Assembly: GCA_000436115.1 (NCBI GenBank)
Contig: FR894558.1
Location: 48,041 to 112,040 of the forward strand
DNA: 64,000 nucleotides
Direction of reading: 5' to 3'
Source: Firmicutes bacterium CAG:534
GTDB lineage: Bacteria; Bacillota; Clostridia; Lachnospirales; Lachnospiraceae
Shown piece after piece: positions 8,411 through 16,017 of this stretch. A program made the position numbers and the translations under genes. A model generated the notes under the pieces. It was not told the DNA's origin, did no database searches, and saw nothing but the letters and a program-made list of their open reading frames with translations. Position 1 is the stretch's first letter, and every line of letters begins with the position of its first letter.

Positions 8411-9150
8411 AACAGCGGTATTTCTTACCACGGCTCAGGTGGCGGTGTGCTTTGGACAGACCGGACTGCCGGCGTATGCGGCAGCATCCATGACGCAGGA
8501 GCAGGCGAAGGAAATCATCAGCACCTATTCGATTACGGATGCGGTTCCGGGCTATGCGGAGTATCTGTCGGCTCATCAGGACGCTTCTTATCCGGAAGAG
8601 ACTGTTGAGATCATGGCCGGAGACTATGTGCTTTATATGGAAGGAGACAAAGAGGTGGCTCCTGAAATATATACCGATTATGAGGGCACAGAGGGGGAAA
8701 GCGTACTCACAAAGGAAAACGGCTACATAGAATTTGAGGTGCAGGTGCCGGAAACCGGCTTTTACCAATTACAGGTGGAATATTATCCTGTGGCAGGAAA
8801 GAATTCAGAAATCCAGAGAAGCTTTTTTGTGGACGGAGAGCTTCCCTACGGAGAGCTTTCACTGATCGAATTTTCCAGAGTCTGGTCTACGGATGTGGCA
8901 CAGAAAAATTTTGCAGAGGGAAACAGACAGGTTGTCTGGAATAAGGACAGTCAGGACAATGATATGAAGCCTGTGGCGGTGGAGATCCCTGAATGGATCA
9001 TTTCCGATCTGCATGACAATAACGGATATATTACAAGCCCTCTTTGCTTATATCTGGAGGCAGGAACCCATACCCTGTCCATGAATTCCCAGAGAGAGCC
9101 TATGCTGATCCACAGACTGCTCCTGACCAATTTCCAGGAGGTAAAGAGCT
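8364..9150 (+). pseudogene. N-terminal piece of a large ABC solute-binding protein (YtcQ-like)
   Basis: The frame opens after a stop at 8361-8363. It encodes a signal-peptide-like stretch (GRKITAVFLTTAQVAVCFGQ then TGLPAYAA), and about 235 residues of a beta-rich carbohydrate-binding region (YVLYMEGDKE, GYIEFEVQVPETGFYQLQVE, LCLYLEAGTHTLSM). This matches the front of the long solute-binding proteins common in Lachnospiraceae. No ATG precedes the signal peptide in frame; the first usable start is GTG 8439, inside the signal core. Removing one base near 8393 would join ATG 8384 to the signal. The frame loses homology at about 9145 (EVKSYA). Confidence 0.6.
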
Positions 9151-9408
9151 ATGCTGGCTCTTACACAGGATACAGACGGCGATGGCGTGACAGATGTTTA
9201 CGGTTACGGTTCCCGTTGGGACTTCCTGGTATATAACCTGACCATGAGCAATGGAACTACCATTGCAAACAGTGATACAGAAAACCTTTCCAGCCCTGAG
9301 GTTGCAGAGTGCCTTGATTTTATTTATAATATGTATAATGTTGACCACGTTGCAAAGCCTTGGAATGCAGAGGATTTTATAGAAGCAAAAAAGTGGTATT
9401 ACGAATAA
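9151..9408 (+). pseudogene. Internal piece of an ABC sugar-binding protein
   Basis: The 85 codons to the stop at 9406-9408 encode LTQDTDGDGVTDVYGYGSRW and SPEVAECLDFIYNMYNVDHV, which match the middle of extracellular solute-binding proteins (the D-x-D-G-D-G calcium-like loop before a YG turn is typical). It is in a different frame from the preceding fragment, so the two could be parts of one gene joined by an internal deletion with frame loss. The last ten or so residues (DFIEAKKWYYE) do not look like this family and may mark another joint. No independent start signal is seen. Confidence 0.55.
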
Positions 9409-9437
9409 CAGGAATTGACTGGGGAGAGTGACAGGAG

Positions 9438-10472
9438 ATGGCAAAGGCGGTAAAGATGAAGGACATTGCGCAAAGACTGGGGATCAGTACCATGACGGTC
9501 TCAAAGGCATTGTCCGGGAAACCCGGAGTAGGGGAACCTCTGCGGGAAAAGATCAAACAGCTTGCCCTGGAGATGGGCTATGTCTCAGCAGGCGAGGTTC
9601 AGGCAGAAAACAGGAAAAGCTATAATATCGGGGTGATTCTGGCAAACTATTATACAGAAAAATGTGCCACCTTTTACTGGAAGCTCTACCAGGAGGTGAA
9701 TAAAACAGCAGTAAAACAAAACTGCTTTATCTTACTGGAGATCATCAGCGAGGAAGAGGAAAGAGAGCAGGCGCTGCCCAAGCTTTTGCAGGAGGGCAAG
9801 GTGGACGGTCTTTTTGTACTGGGCTGTATGGCAACGGATTATCTGCGGATGCTCAGTGAGAAGGTAACGGTTCCCATTGTCTATCTGGATTTTTACCTGG
9901 ATGACATTAAGGAGGACAGCGTGATTTCCAACAGCTTTTACGGAACCTATCAGATCACCCACTATCTTCTCCAAAAAGGACACAGGCAGATTGCTTTTGT
10001 AGGCACCCTGTTCAGCACCAAAAGTATTACAGATCGTTATCTCGGGTATGAAAAGGCCATGATGGAAATGGGACTTGAGGTGAAAAAGGAGTGGATCATA
10101 CCGGACAGAAGCGGCGCCAGAAATTCCTTGGAGGAGCTTCCTTTTCCGGCCGAGCTTCCCACTGCGTTTGTATGCAACTGTGACCTGACCGCCAGCAGAG
10201 TGATCAAGCAGCTGGAGGAAAGCGGACGTAAGGTGCCTGAGGAAGTTTCCGTTGTGGGCTATGATGATTATCTTTATCCGGGACTGTGTAATGTGGAGAT
10301 CACCTCTTACGGAGTGGATATGGAGCAGATGGCGGCAACGGGCCTTGAGGTTATGCTAAAGAGGATCAGCAGCAGCTCTGCAAGAAAAGGACTTTATATT
10401 GTAGATGGGTATGTGACGGAAAAGGGCAGTGTCTGTGAGCAGTTCCCGGAATGGAGAGAGAATGGAAAATAA
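9438..10472 (+). CDS. LacI-family transcriptional regulator
   Basis: This protein of 344 residues has an N-terminal LacI helix-turn-helix (KMKDIAQRLGISTMTVSKAL, residues 6-25, with hinge GKPGV...) and a periplasmic-binding-like effector domain (NIGVILANYY, VDGLFVLGC, VVGYDDYLYPGLCNVEITSY). It should bind DNA and respond to a sugar. The start at 9438 has GGGGAGAG at 9421-9428. It directly follows the wrecked sugar locus, so its former target may be gone or lie elsewhere. Its last 11 bases overlap the next gene, which suggests joint transcription with the NYN protein. Confidence 0.92.
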   Translation: MAKAVKMKDIAQRLGISTMTVSKALSGKPGVGEPLREKIKQLALEMGYVSAGEVQAENRKSYNIGVILANYYTEKCATFYWKLYQEVNKTAVKQNCFILLEIISEEEEREQALPKLLQEGKVDGLFVLGCMATDYLRMLSEKVTVPIVYLDFYLDDIKEDSVISNSFYGTYQITHYLLQKGHRQIAFVGTLFSTKSITDRYLGYEKAMMEMGLEVKKEWIIPDRSGARNSLEELPFPAELPTAFVCNCDLTASRVIKQLEESGRKVPEEVSVVGYDDYLYPGLCNVEITSYGVDMEQMAATGLEVMLKRISSSSARKGLYIVDGYVTEKGSVCEQFPEWRENGK

Positions 10473-11388
10473 GCGTTTTGCGTTACTGATCGATGCAGAT
10501 AATATTTCAGCAAAATACATCGGAATGATCCTGGAGGAGCTTTCCACCTATGGAATCACCACTTACAAGAGGATTTACGGCGACTGGACCAGCACCCAGG
10601 CATCCAAATGGAAAAGCCAGCTGCTGGAGAATTCCGTGATACCGGTCCAGCAGTTCAGCAACACAGTAGGCAAAAATGCAACAGATTCTACCCTGATCAT
10701 CGACGCTATGGATATTCTTTATACGGGAAACGTAGAAGGCTTCTGTATTGTATCAAGCGACAGTGATTTTACCAGGCTGGCAAGCAGATTAAGAGAATCC
10801 GGCATGGAAGTGATCGGGATGGGAGAGGAAAAGACGCCCCGTTCCTTCAGAGTGGCCTGTACCAGGTTTGTAAACCTTGAAAATCTGGGCAATCAGGATG
10901 AGGATACGGGTGCCGGCAAGGATGAAAATACGATCAGCAGAGAGGTGATCTACAGCGCTATCACCAACATTATTAATGAAAATGAAAACAAAGGGAAGAA
11001 TGTGGAGCTTGCAGCGGTAGGAAACCGTCTGGTCAACATGTATCCTGATTTTGACGTAAGAAACTATGGCTACAGCCTGCTTTCCAAGTTTGTGGAGGAC
11101 GCCGGACTTTTCAGGCTTGAGAAAAAAGAAAATGTAGTGACCCTTTCCCTCAGAGACAATGAAAAGTCCAGGGAAGAGATCATAAGCTTTGTGGAAGAAA
11201 CGATCCGCAAGGCAGGAAAAAGAGGAATTGGGATCAGCGAGCTGAGCAACCGCGTTTATAATAAGTATCACAACTTTAATGTGAAGGATTTCGGGTACAG
11301 CCAGTTCTCCAAGTTTATTCAGGGGATGGGAAGCTTTGAACTGTACCAGGACAAGAATGACAGAAAACGGGTAAGAGAGAAATCTTAA
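10462..11388 (+). CDS. NYN-domain putative ribonuclease with two OST-HTH/LOTUS domains
   Basis: This protein of 308 residues starts at ATG 10462 (GGAG at 10453-10456). Residues 1-145 are a NYN (PIN-like) nuclease fold: acidic residues Asp11 and Asp13 in LLIDADNIS, the NATDSTLIIDAMD stretch and SSDSDFTRL. Two related domains follow (about 160-232 and 238-305), each with the OST-HTH pattern (VGNRLVNMYPDFDVRNYGYS; LSNRVYNKYHNFNVKDFGYS). In other organisms NYN domains cut RNA and LOTUS domains bind RNA, G-quadruplexes or partner helicases. The target here is unknown. It overlaps the lacI-type gene by 11 bases. Confidence 0.85.
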   Translation: MENKRFALLIDADNISAKYIGMILEELSTYGITTYKRIYGDWTSTQASKWKSQLLENSVIPVQQFSNTVGKNATDSTLIIDAMDILYTGNVEGFCIVSSDSDFTRLASRLRESGMEVIGMGEEKTPRSFRVACTRFVNLENLGNQDEDTGAGKDENTISREVIYSAITNIINENENKGKNVELAAVGNRLVNMYPDFDVRNYGYSLLSKFVEDAGLFRLEKKENVVTLSLRDNEKSREEIISFVEETIRKAGKRGIGISELSNRVYNKYHNFNVKDFGYSQFSKFIQGMGSFELYQDKNDRKRVREKS

Positions 11389-11418
11389 GGATTTGTTAAT
11401 CAAAATCCAGTTTCGTTC

Positions 11419-11427
11419 TGCTATACT
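11419..11427 (+). promoter_or_regulatory. Extended -10 promoter element before the amidase gene
   Basis: TG-C-TATACT at 11419-11427 is a strong extended -10, 35 bases before the amidase start. No good -35 lies at the usual distance; TTGTTA at 11393-11398 is 23 bases away. Confidence 0.5.
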
Positions 11428-11461
11428 TTGCAAAGGAATAAAAAGCAAAGGATAAGGCAGA

Positions 11462-12277
11462 ATGGAACTGGATTTTATTGATATTTCTAGGCCCCGGTCA
11501 GAGCAGGCTCCTGTGAGAAGGAGACCGGCTTCCCAAAGGAGGCCGGTAAACAGACAGGCACAAAGGAAAGCAGTGCAAAAAAGACGAGCGGCATACAGAA
11601 GAAAAAGAAGGCTCCTGAAAGGAGTGATCCTGCTGCTTGAGATCTGCTTTATTCTTTTACTGTGCTTTCTTCTTTACCGGCTGGTGCGTTCCTTTTCAGG
11701 AGGAGAAAGCTTTGTGCAGACCTTTTCAAGCAACCGGGAGATCATCAGGCAGAATAAGGCGGAAAAACCGGAGATGACAGAAGAATTCCTGACAGTAAAC
11801 CCTTATTCCAGGCCGGGCATCGAGCTTCCAAAGGTAAAGAACATCTTTGTTCATTATACGGCAAACCAGGGAACCACAGCGGCCCAGAACAGAAGCTATT
11901 TTGAAAATCTGGGAATTACGGGTGAGACCTCTGCCAGCGCTCATTTTGTGATCGGATATGAGGGGGAAATCATCCAGTGTATTCCGCTTCAGGAAATAGC
12001 CTATGCTGTGAAGGGAAGAAATTACGATTCCGTTTCCATTGAATGCTGTTATCTTTCCGAGGATGGAAAATTTACAGATGCAACCTATCAGTCCCTCTTA
12101 AAGCTGTGCGCCTGGCTTATGAGGGAGTACAAGCTGACGCCGGATGATCTGAGGAGACATTATGATGAGGGCGGAAAGCTGTGTCCGCTTTATTATGCGG
12201 AGCATGAAGAGGCGTGGGAGCAGCTGAAGCAAGATGTAGAGGAAACGATTTTAAATACGGAAGCTGTATTTGGTTGA
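11462..12277 (+). CDS. Membrane-anchored N-acetylmuramoyl-L-alanine amidase (Amidase_2)
   Basis: This protein of 271 residues has a very basic N-terminus (about residues 15-50, many Arg/Lys), one membrane helix (about 55-75, ILLLEICFILLLCFLLYRL) and an outside Amidase_2/PGRP domain from about 120. The zinc ligands fit the family: His131 in VHYTA, His233 in RRHYDEGG and Cys241 in KLCPLYY. It should cut the bond between MurNAc and L-Ala in peptidoglycan. Such proteins act in cell separation, wall turnover or spore processes. The gene has its own promoter and is followed by the tetR-type gene, whose -35 overlaps the stop codon. Confidence 0.9.
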   Translation: MELDFIDISRPRSEQAPVRRRPASQRRPVNRQAQRKAVQKRRAAYRRKRRLLKGVILLLEICFILLLCFLLYRLVRSFSGGESFVQTFSSNREIIRQNKAEKPEMTEEFLTVNPYSRPGIELPKVKNIFVHYTANQGTTAAQNRSYFENLGITGETSASAHFVIGYEGEIIQCIPLQEIAYAVKGRNYDSVSIECCYLSEDGKFTDATYQSLLKLCAWLMREYKLTPDDLRRHYDEGGKLCPLYYAEHEEAWEQLKQDVEETILNTEAVFG

Positions 12278-12302
12278 CAGTAATTCAAAAGCATTGTAGA
12301 AT
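12274..12302 (+). promoter_or_regulatory. Sigma-A promoter of the TetR-type regulator
   Basis: TTGACA (12274-12279), 17 bases, TAGAAT (12297-12302). The -35 overlaps the amidase stop codon (12275-12277). The -10 is met by the palindrome at 12302. Confidence 0.85.
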
Positions 12303-12319
12303 AATAACGTATGTTATTA
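12302..12319. promoter_or_regulatory. Probable autoregulatory operator of the TetR-type regulator
   Basis: The perfect palindrome TAATAAC-GTAT-GTTATTA starts at the last base of the -10 box and covers the expected transcription start, 46 bases before the regulator gene. Size, symmetry and place fit a TetR-family operator; binding itself is inferred. Confidence 0.65.
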
Positions 12320-12364
12320 GAATACAGTGCTTTTTTACTGCATTGCGAAAGAAGAGGTGTCGGT

Positions 12365-12910
12365 ATGGCGAGAAAAGTGACAGTTACAAGACAGGATATT
12401 ACAGAGGCGGCGTTTGCACTGCTGCAGGAGGAAGGAATTTCGCAGGTTACAGCAAGAAAGCTTGCAGCAAAGGCGGGATGCTCCACACAGCCTATTTTTC
12501 GTATTTATAAGGGAATGGAAGAACTGGAGGAGGAGCTGTTTACCATGTCCTGTGATTTTTTCCATGACTATTATGCCGGCTTTCCGAGGCAGACTGTAAC
12601 GCCCTTTGTAAACCTGGGATATGCTTATATTCAGTTTGCAAGGAAATACAACCGTATTTTTGAATTTGTTTTTCTTTCCAGGGAACGCTATGGCAGAAGT
12701 CTGTATGATCTGATCAACGGGGATAAGGGCTATGTAAGCAGAGAGATCCAGGCGGCAACCGCTCAGGGCTGCAGAGACGCCGGAGGCTTATTTATGAAAA
12801 TGTGGATTTTTATCCATGGAGCTGCCTGCATGTCCCTGACAGGAGATTATGATCTGTCAGAGGATGAGACCGTACAGATGCTTAAGGACGCATATCAGTC
12901 ATTTAAATAG
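12365..12910 (+). CDS. TetR/AcrR-family transcriptional regulator
   Basis: This protein of 181 residues starts at ATG 12365 (GAGG at 12354-12357); upstream in-frame codons fall inside the operator and transcription start and are not used. The TetR helix-turn-helix is at about residues 12-48 (ITEAAFALLQEEGISQVTAR and KLAAKAGCSTQPIFRIYKG). The rest is the helical ligand-binding half with a WHG-like region (KMWIFIHGAACM). A promoter plus palindrome directly upstream imply autorepression. No transporter or enzyme gene is beside it, so the inducer and other targets are open. Confidence 0.9.
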   Translation: MARKVTVTRQDITEAAFALLQEEGISQVTARKLAAKAGCSTQPIFRIYKGMEELEEELFTMSCDFFHDYYAGFPRQTVTPFVNLGYAYIQFARKYNRIFEFVFLSRERYGRSLYDLINGDKGYVSREIQAATAQGCRDAGGLFMKMWIFIHGAACMSLTGDYDLSEDETVQMLKDAYQSFK

Positions 12911-12927
12911 AAGAGGGAAAAAGGATT

Positions 12928-13854
12928 ATGGAAGAACAGCAGGACATCATTACCCGAATGAACGAGCGCTATATCAAGATGAGTAAAGGGCATAAGGCGG
13001 TAGCTGCTTACATTTCGGATCACTATGAGCAGGCCGTGTTTATGACTGCGGCAAAGCTGGGAGAAACCGTCGGGGTCAGTGAATCCACAGTGGTAAGATT
13101 TGCGGCGGCGCTTGGCTATGAGGGGTACCCGGAATTTCAGAAGGCGCTTGAAACCTGGGTAAAGGATAAACTGAATACGGTTCAGAAGATTGGAACCAAA
13201 TATGGAAAAAGCTCCCAGTCTGAGGTGGTCAGTTCTGTATTAAACGCAGATGTGGAGAAAATACAGGATACCCTTGTGAGTCTGGACACCGCAGCCTTTG
13301 AAGCTGCAGTTGATATTATACTTGGGGCAAAGACCATATACCTGGTAGGGGTAAGAAGCTGCGAGCCTTTGGCAGATTTTCTGCATTTTTATCTGAATAT
13401 GATCAGAGGAAATATTGTTCTGATCAAAACCACAAGTGTAACGGAAATGTTTGAACAGATGATCAGAATCGGAAAGGAAGATGCGATCATCGGCATCAGC
13501 TTCCCACGGTATTCCATGAGAACGCTGAAGGCAATGGAATTTGCCAATGACAGGAATGCAAAGGTGATCACCATTACAGACAGCATCCATTCTCCCATGA
13601 ACCTGTATTCCTCCTGTAATCTGCTTGCCAGAAGCGACATGGTCTCCATTGTGGATTCCCTGGTAGCGCCTCTTAGCCTGATCAATGCGCTTGTGGTAGC
13701 GCTTTGCCTGAAACAGCCCGAGGCGGTAAAGCATAATCTGGAAACCCTGGAAGAGGTCTGGAACAATTATCAGGTATATCTGAATGATGAGATCAACTTC
13801 ATTGATGAGGACCCCATGCTGAACTATCCACTGACCAAAGAGGAAGCAGAATGA
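12928..13854 (+). CDS. MurR/RpiR-family transcriptional regulator
   Basis: This protein of 308 residues has an N-terminal HTH_6 domain (about residues 1-78; MTAAKLGETVGVSESTVVRF) and a SIS sugar-phosphate-binding domain (about 120-250; TIYLVGVRSCEPLADFLHFY, IIGISFPRYSMRTLKAM). These regulators sense phosphosugars such as MurNAc-6-P or ribose phosphates. It lies 17 bases after the tetR-type gene and overlaps the next gene by four bases (ATGA), so it is probably co-transcribed with it. No sugar kinase or PTS gene is adjacent. Confidence 0.9.
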   Translation: MEEQQDIITRMNERYIKMSKGHKAVAAYISDHYEQAVFMTAAKLGETVGVSESTVVRFAAALGYEGYPEFQKALETWVKDKLNTVQKIGTKYGKSSQSEVVSSVLNADVEKIQDTLVSLDTAAFEAAVDIILGAKTIYLVGVRSCEPLADFLHFYLNMIRGNIVLIKTTSVTEMFEQMIRIGKEDAIIGISFPRYSMRTLKAMEFANDRNAKVITITDSIHSPMNLYSSCNLLARSDMVSIVDSLVAPLSLINALVVALCLKQPEAVKHNLETLEEVWNNYQVYLNDEINFIDEDPMLNYPLTKEEAE

Positions 13855-15092
13855 AAAAGGTAATTGTGATCGGCGGCGGAGCGGCCGGAATGATGGCGGC
13901 ATGTATGGCGGCTGTAGAAGGGGCGCATGTGACCCTTCTGGAAAAAAATGAAAAGACCGGAAAGAAAATTTATATTACAGGGAAAGGCCGCTGCAATCTT
14001 ACAAATGCCTGCCAGAGAGAAGAATTCCTGGAAAATGTCATAACAAATCCAAAGTTTCTATACAGTGCATTTGCCCAGCTTGATAATCAGGCGGTAATGA
14101 ACTTTTTTGAAAAGGCGGGATGCAGGTTAAAAACGGAGCGCGGAGACCGGGTTTTTCCTGTTTCAGATCATTCTTCTGATGTGATTGCTGCCTTAAACGG
14201 AGAATTAAAGAAAAACCGGGTTCAGGTGATGCTGCATACAGAGGTATCGGAGCTCTTGCTGGAAGAGGGAAGCATAAAAGGAGTGCTTTTATCAGATGGA
14301 AAGAAGCTTCATGCAGATGCGGTGATCATTGCCACCGGTGGAAGATCCTATGAAAGCACCGGTTCTACCGGGGACGGCTACCGCTTTGCAAAGCAGGCAG
14401 GGCATACCATAAAAGACCTGCGTCCATCTCTGGTTCCCTTTGTGGTTAAAGAGGAATGGTGCAAAAAGCTGCAGGGGCTTTCCCTGAAAAATGTAGCTGT
14501 TACGCTGAAAAAGGAAAAGAAAAAGATTTATGAGGGCTTTGGCGAAATGCTCTTTACGCACTTTGGAGTCAGCGGGCCGCTTATTTTAAGCGCCAGCAGC
14601 TTTTACACGGCAAAATATAACGGACAGGAAGCGCTGCTTACCATTGACCTGAAACCGGCAATGGACAGGGAACAGCTTGATAAGCGAATCCTGCGTGATT
14701 TTGAGGAAAATGCAGGGAAACAGTTTAAAAATGCGCTTGATAAGCTTCTCCCAGCAAAGCTGATCCCGGTTATGGTAGAATTGTCCGGCATTGATCCTCA
14801 CAAGAAAACCAATGAGGTGACCAAAAAGGAGCGCAGCAGACTGTTAGAGCTTTTCAAGGAACTGAAGCTTACGGTAAACGGCTGCCGGGGATACGGAGAA
14901 GCCATCATTACAGGGGGCGGTGTGAACGTGAAGGAAATCGACCCCAAAACCATGGGCTCCAGGCTGGTAAACGGGCTTTACTTTGCAGGAGAGGTAATGG
15001 ATGTGGATGCGCTGACGGGAGGCTTTAACCTGCAGATCGCCTGGTCGACCGGAGCGCTGGCCGGGAAAAGTGCGGGCGAGAAGATACCGTAA
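13851..15092 (+). CDS. BaiN/HI0933-type FAD-dependent oxidoreductase
   Basis: This flavoprotein of 413 residues has an N-terminal dinucleotide-binding motif (VIGGGAAGMMAA, residues 5-16), the family's TGKGRCNLTNA near residue 42, IATGGRSYESTGSTGDGYRFA in the middle and the C-terminal GLYFAGEVMDVDALTGGFNLQIAWSTG region that closes the FAD site (each quoted as a position guide). The HI0933/YhiN family is mostly uncharacterised; one gut member (BaiN) was reported in bile acid 7-dehydroxylation, but that cannot be inferred here. The gene starts inside the regulator's stop (ATGA). Its stop codon coincides with the start of the foreign-looking remnant at 15088. Confidence 0.88.
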   Translation: MKKVIVIGGGAAGMMAACMAAVEGAHVTLLEKNEKTGKKIYITGKGRCNLTNACQREEFLENVITNPKFLYSAFAQLDNQAVMNFFEKAGCRLKTERGDRVFPVSDHSSDVIAALNGELKKNRVQVMLHTEVSELLLEEGSIKGVLLSDGKKLHADAVIIATGGRSYESTGSTGDGYRFAKQAGHTIKDLRPSLVPFVVKEEWCKKLQGLSLKNVAVTLKKEKKKIYEGFGEMLFTHFGVSGPLILSASSFYTAKYNGQEALLTIDLKPAMDREQLDKRILRDFEENAGKQFKNALDKLLPAKLIPVMVELSGIDPHKKTNEVTKKERSRLLELFKELKLTVNGCRGYGEAIITGGGVNVKEIDPKTMGSRLVNGLYFAGEVMDVDALTGGFNLQIAWSTGALAGKSAGEKIP

Positions 15093-15225
15093 TCCAAAAA
15101 TTGGAGATTTTTCCAAGGAGATTGATTTGCCAGAGAAAAAGTCAACTGGCATATCAAAAATTTTACGTGAATTGAAAAGAAATGGTTCTCCATTGCCTGA
15201 ATTCGAGACAGATGCAGATAGAACA
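15088..15225 (+). pseudogene. Remnant of an AAA_4/AlbA_2-type ATP-binding protein (C-terminal piece)
   Basis: The frame beginning at 15088 encodes about 46 residues, RNPKIGDFSKEIDLPEKKST then GISKILRELKRNGSPLPEFE and TDADRTC. This matches the tail of the RecG-like 'divergent AAA-4' proteins, where R-N-x-x-I and the G-I-x-K-I-L...LPEFE helix occur. There is no start and nothing of the upstream domains. The stretch is richer in A/T than its neighbours, and the frame then runs into the promoter region of cmk. I read it as a scar of a lost accessory gene; the exact end near 15225 is approximate. Confidence 0.6.
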
Positions 15226-15241
15226 TGTATCCATGGGGCAC

Positions 15242-15270
15242 TTGGCATCTTCCTTAAAATGTGATAACAT
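15242..15270 (+). promoter_or_regulatory. Possible promoter of cmk-ispH-rpsA
   Basis: TTGGCA (15242-15247), 17 bases, TAACAT (15265-15270), 42 bases before the cmk start. The -10 is only fair. It lies directly after the gene remnant. Confidence 0.45.
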
Positions 15271-15311
15271 AAAAAAGCTATAAAAACGAAACAGAGGAAA
15301 AGGGAGAAGAA

Positions 15312-15980
15312 ATGAGCTATCAGATCGCAATAGACGGGCCTGCAGGAGCAGGAAAAAGCACCATAGCAAGGAAACTGGCAGGAAAGCTTGGCTTTATTTA
15401 TGTGGATACAGGAGCAATGTACCGCGCTATGGCTTACTATCTTTTGAAGCAGGGCGTAAATGGGGATGACGAAGAACAGGTCGGAAGACTCTGTGAGGGA
15501 GCAGACATTACGATCTGCTATGAAAACGGAGAACAGGTTGTTCTTTTGAACGGTGAAAATGTAAACGGTGTGATCCGCACGGAAGAGGTGGGGAACATGG
15601 CGTCAAAGAGCAGCAAAAATCCCAAGGTAAGACAGCGGCTGACAAAGCTTCAAAAGGAACTGGCACAGGTCAGCGACGTGGTCATGGATGGAAGGGATAT
15701 CGGAACCTGCGTGCTGCCCGGAGCAGATGTAAAGATCTACCTGACAGCAAGCGTGGAAGTCAGGGCCAAACGAAGATATGAGGAGCTTTTAGGGAAAGGG
15801 ATCCGGGAAGACATAGAGACCATTGCAAAGGATATAGCAGCAAGGGATGAACAGGACATGACAAGGAAGATCGCACCCTTAAAGAAAGCAGAGGATGCGG
15901 TGCTTGTGGATTCCTCTGATCTGACCATAGATGAAGTGGTAACAAGGATCATGGAGCTTTGCTCTTCCAAAATAAAATGA
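15312..15980 (+). CDS. cmk: Cytidylate kinase
   Basis: This protein of 222 residues phosphorylates CMP/dCMP to the diphosphates with ATP in the cytosol. The P-loop GPAGAGKS is at residues 9-16; VDTGAMYRA, the MDGRDIGTCVLP substrate loop and the lid region RAKRRYEEL follow in the usual order. The length is normal. It is followed by ispH and rpsA, a combination typical of Clostridia. GGGAGAAG upstream of ATG 15312 is the ribosome site. Confidence 0.97.
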   Translation: MSYQIAIDGPAGAGKSTIARKLAGKLGFIYVDTGAMYRAMAYYLLKQGVNGDDEEQVGRLCEGADITICYENGEQVVLLNGENVNGVIRTEEVGNMASKSSKNPKVRQRLTKLQKELAQVSDVVMDGRDIGTCVLPGADVKIYLTASVEVRAKRRYEELLGKGIREDIETIAKDIAARDEQDMTRKIAPLKKAEDAVLVDSSDLTIDEVVTRIMELCSSKIK

Positions 15981-16017
15981 TCCATACAGAAAAGCTGAGA
16001 AGGAATGGAGAAGAAGA

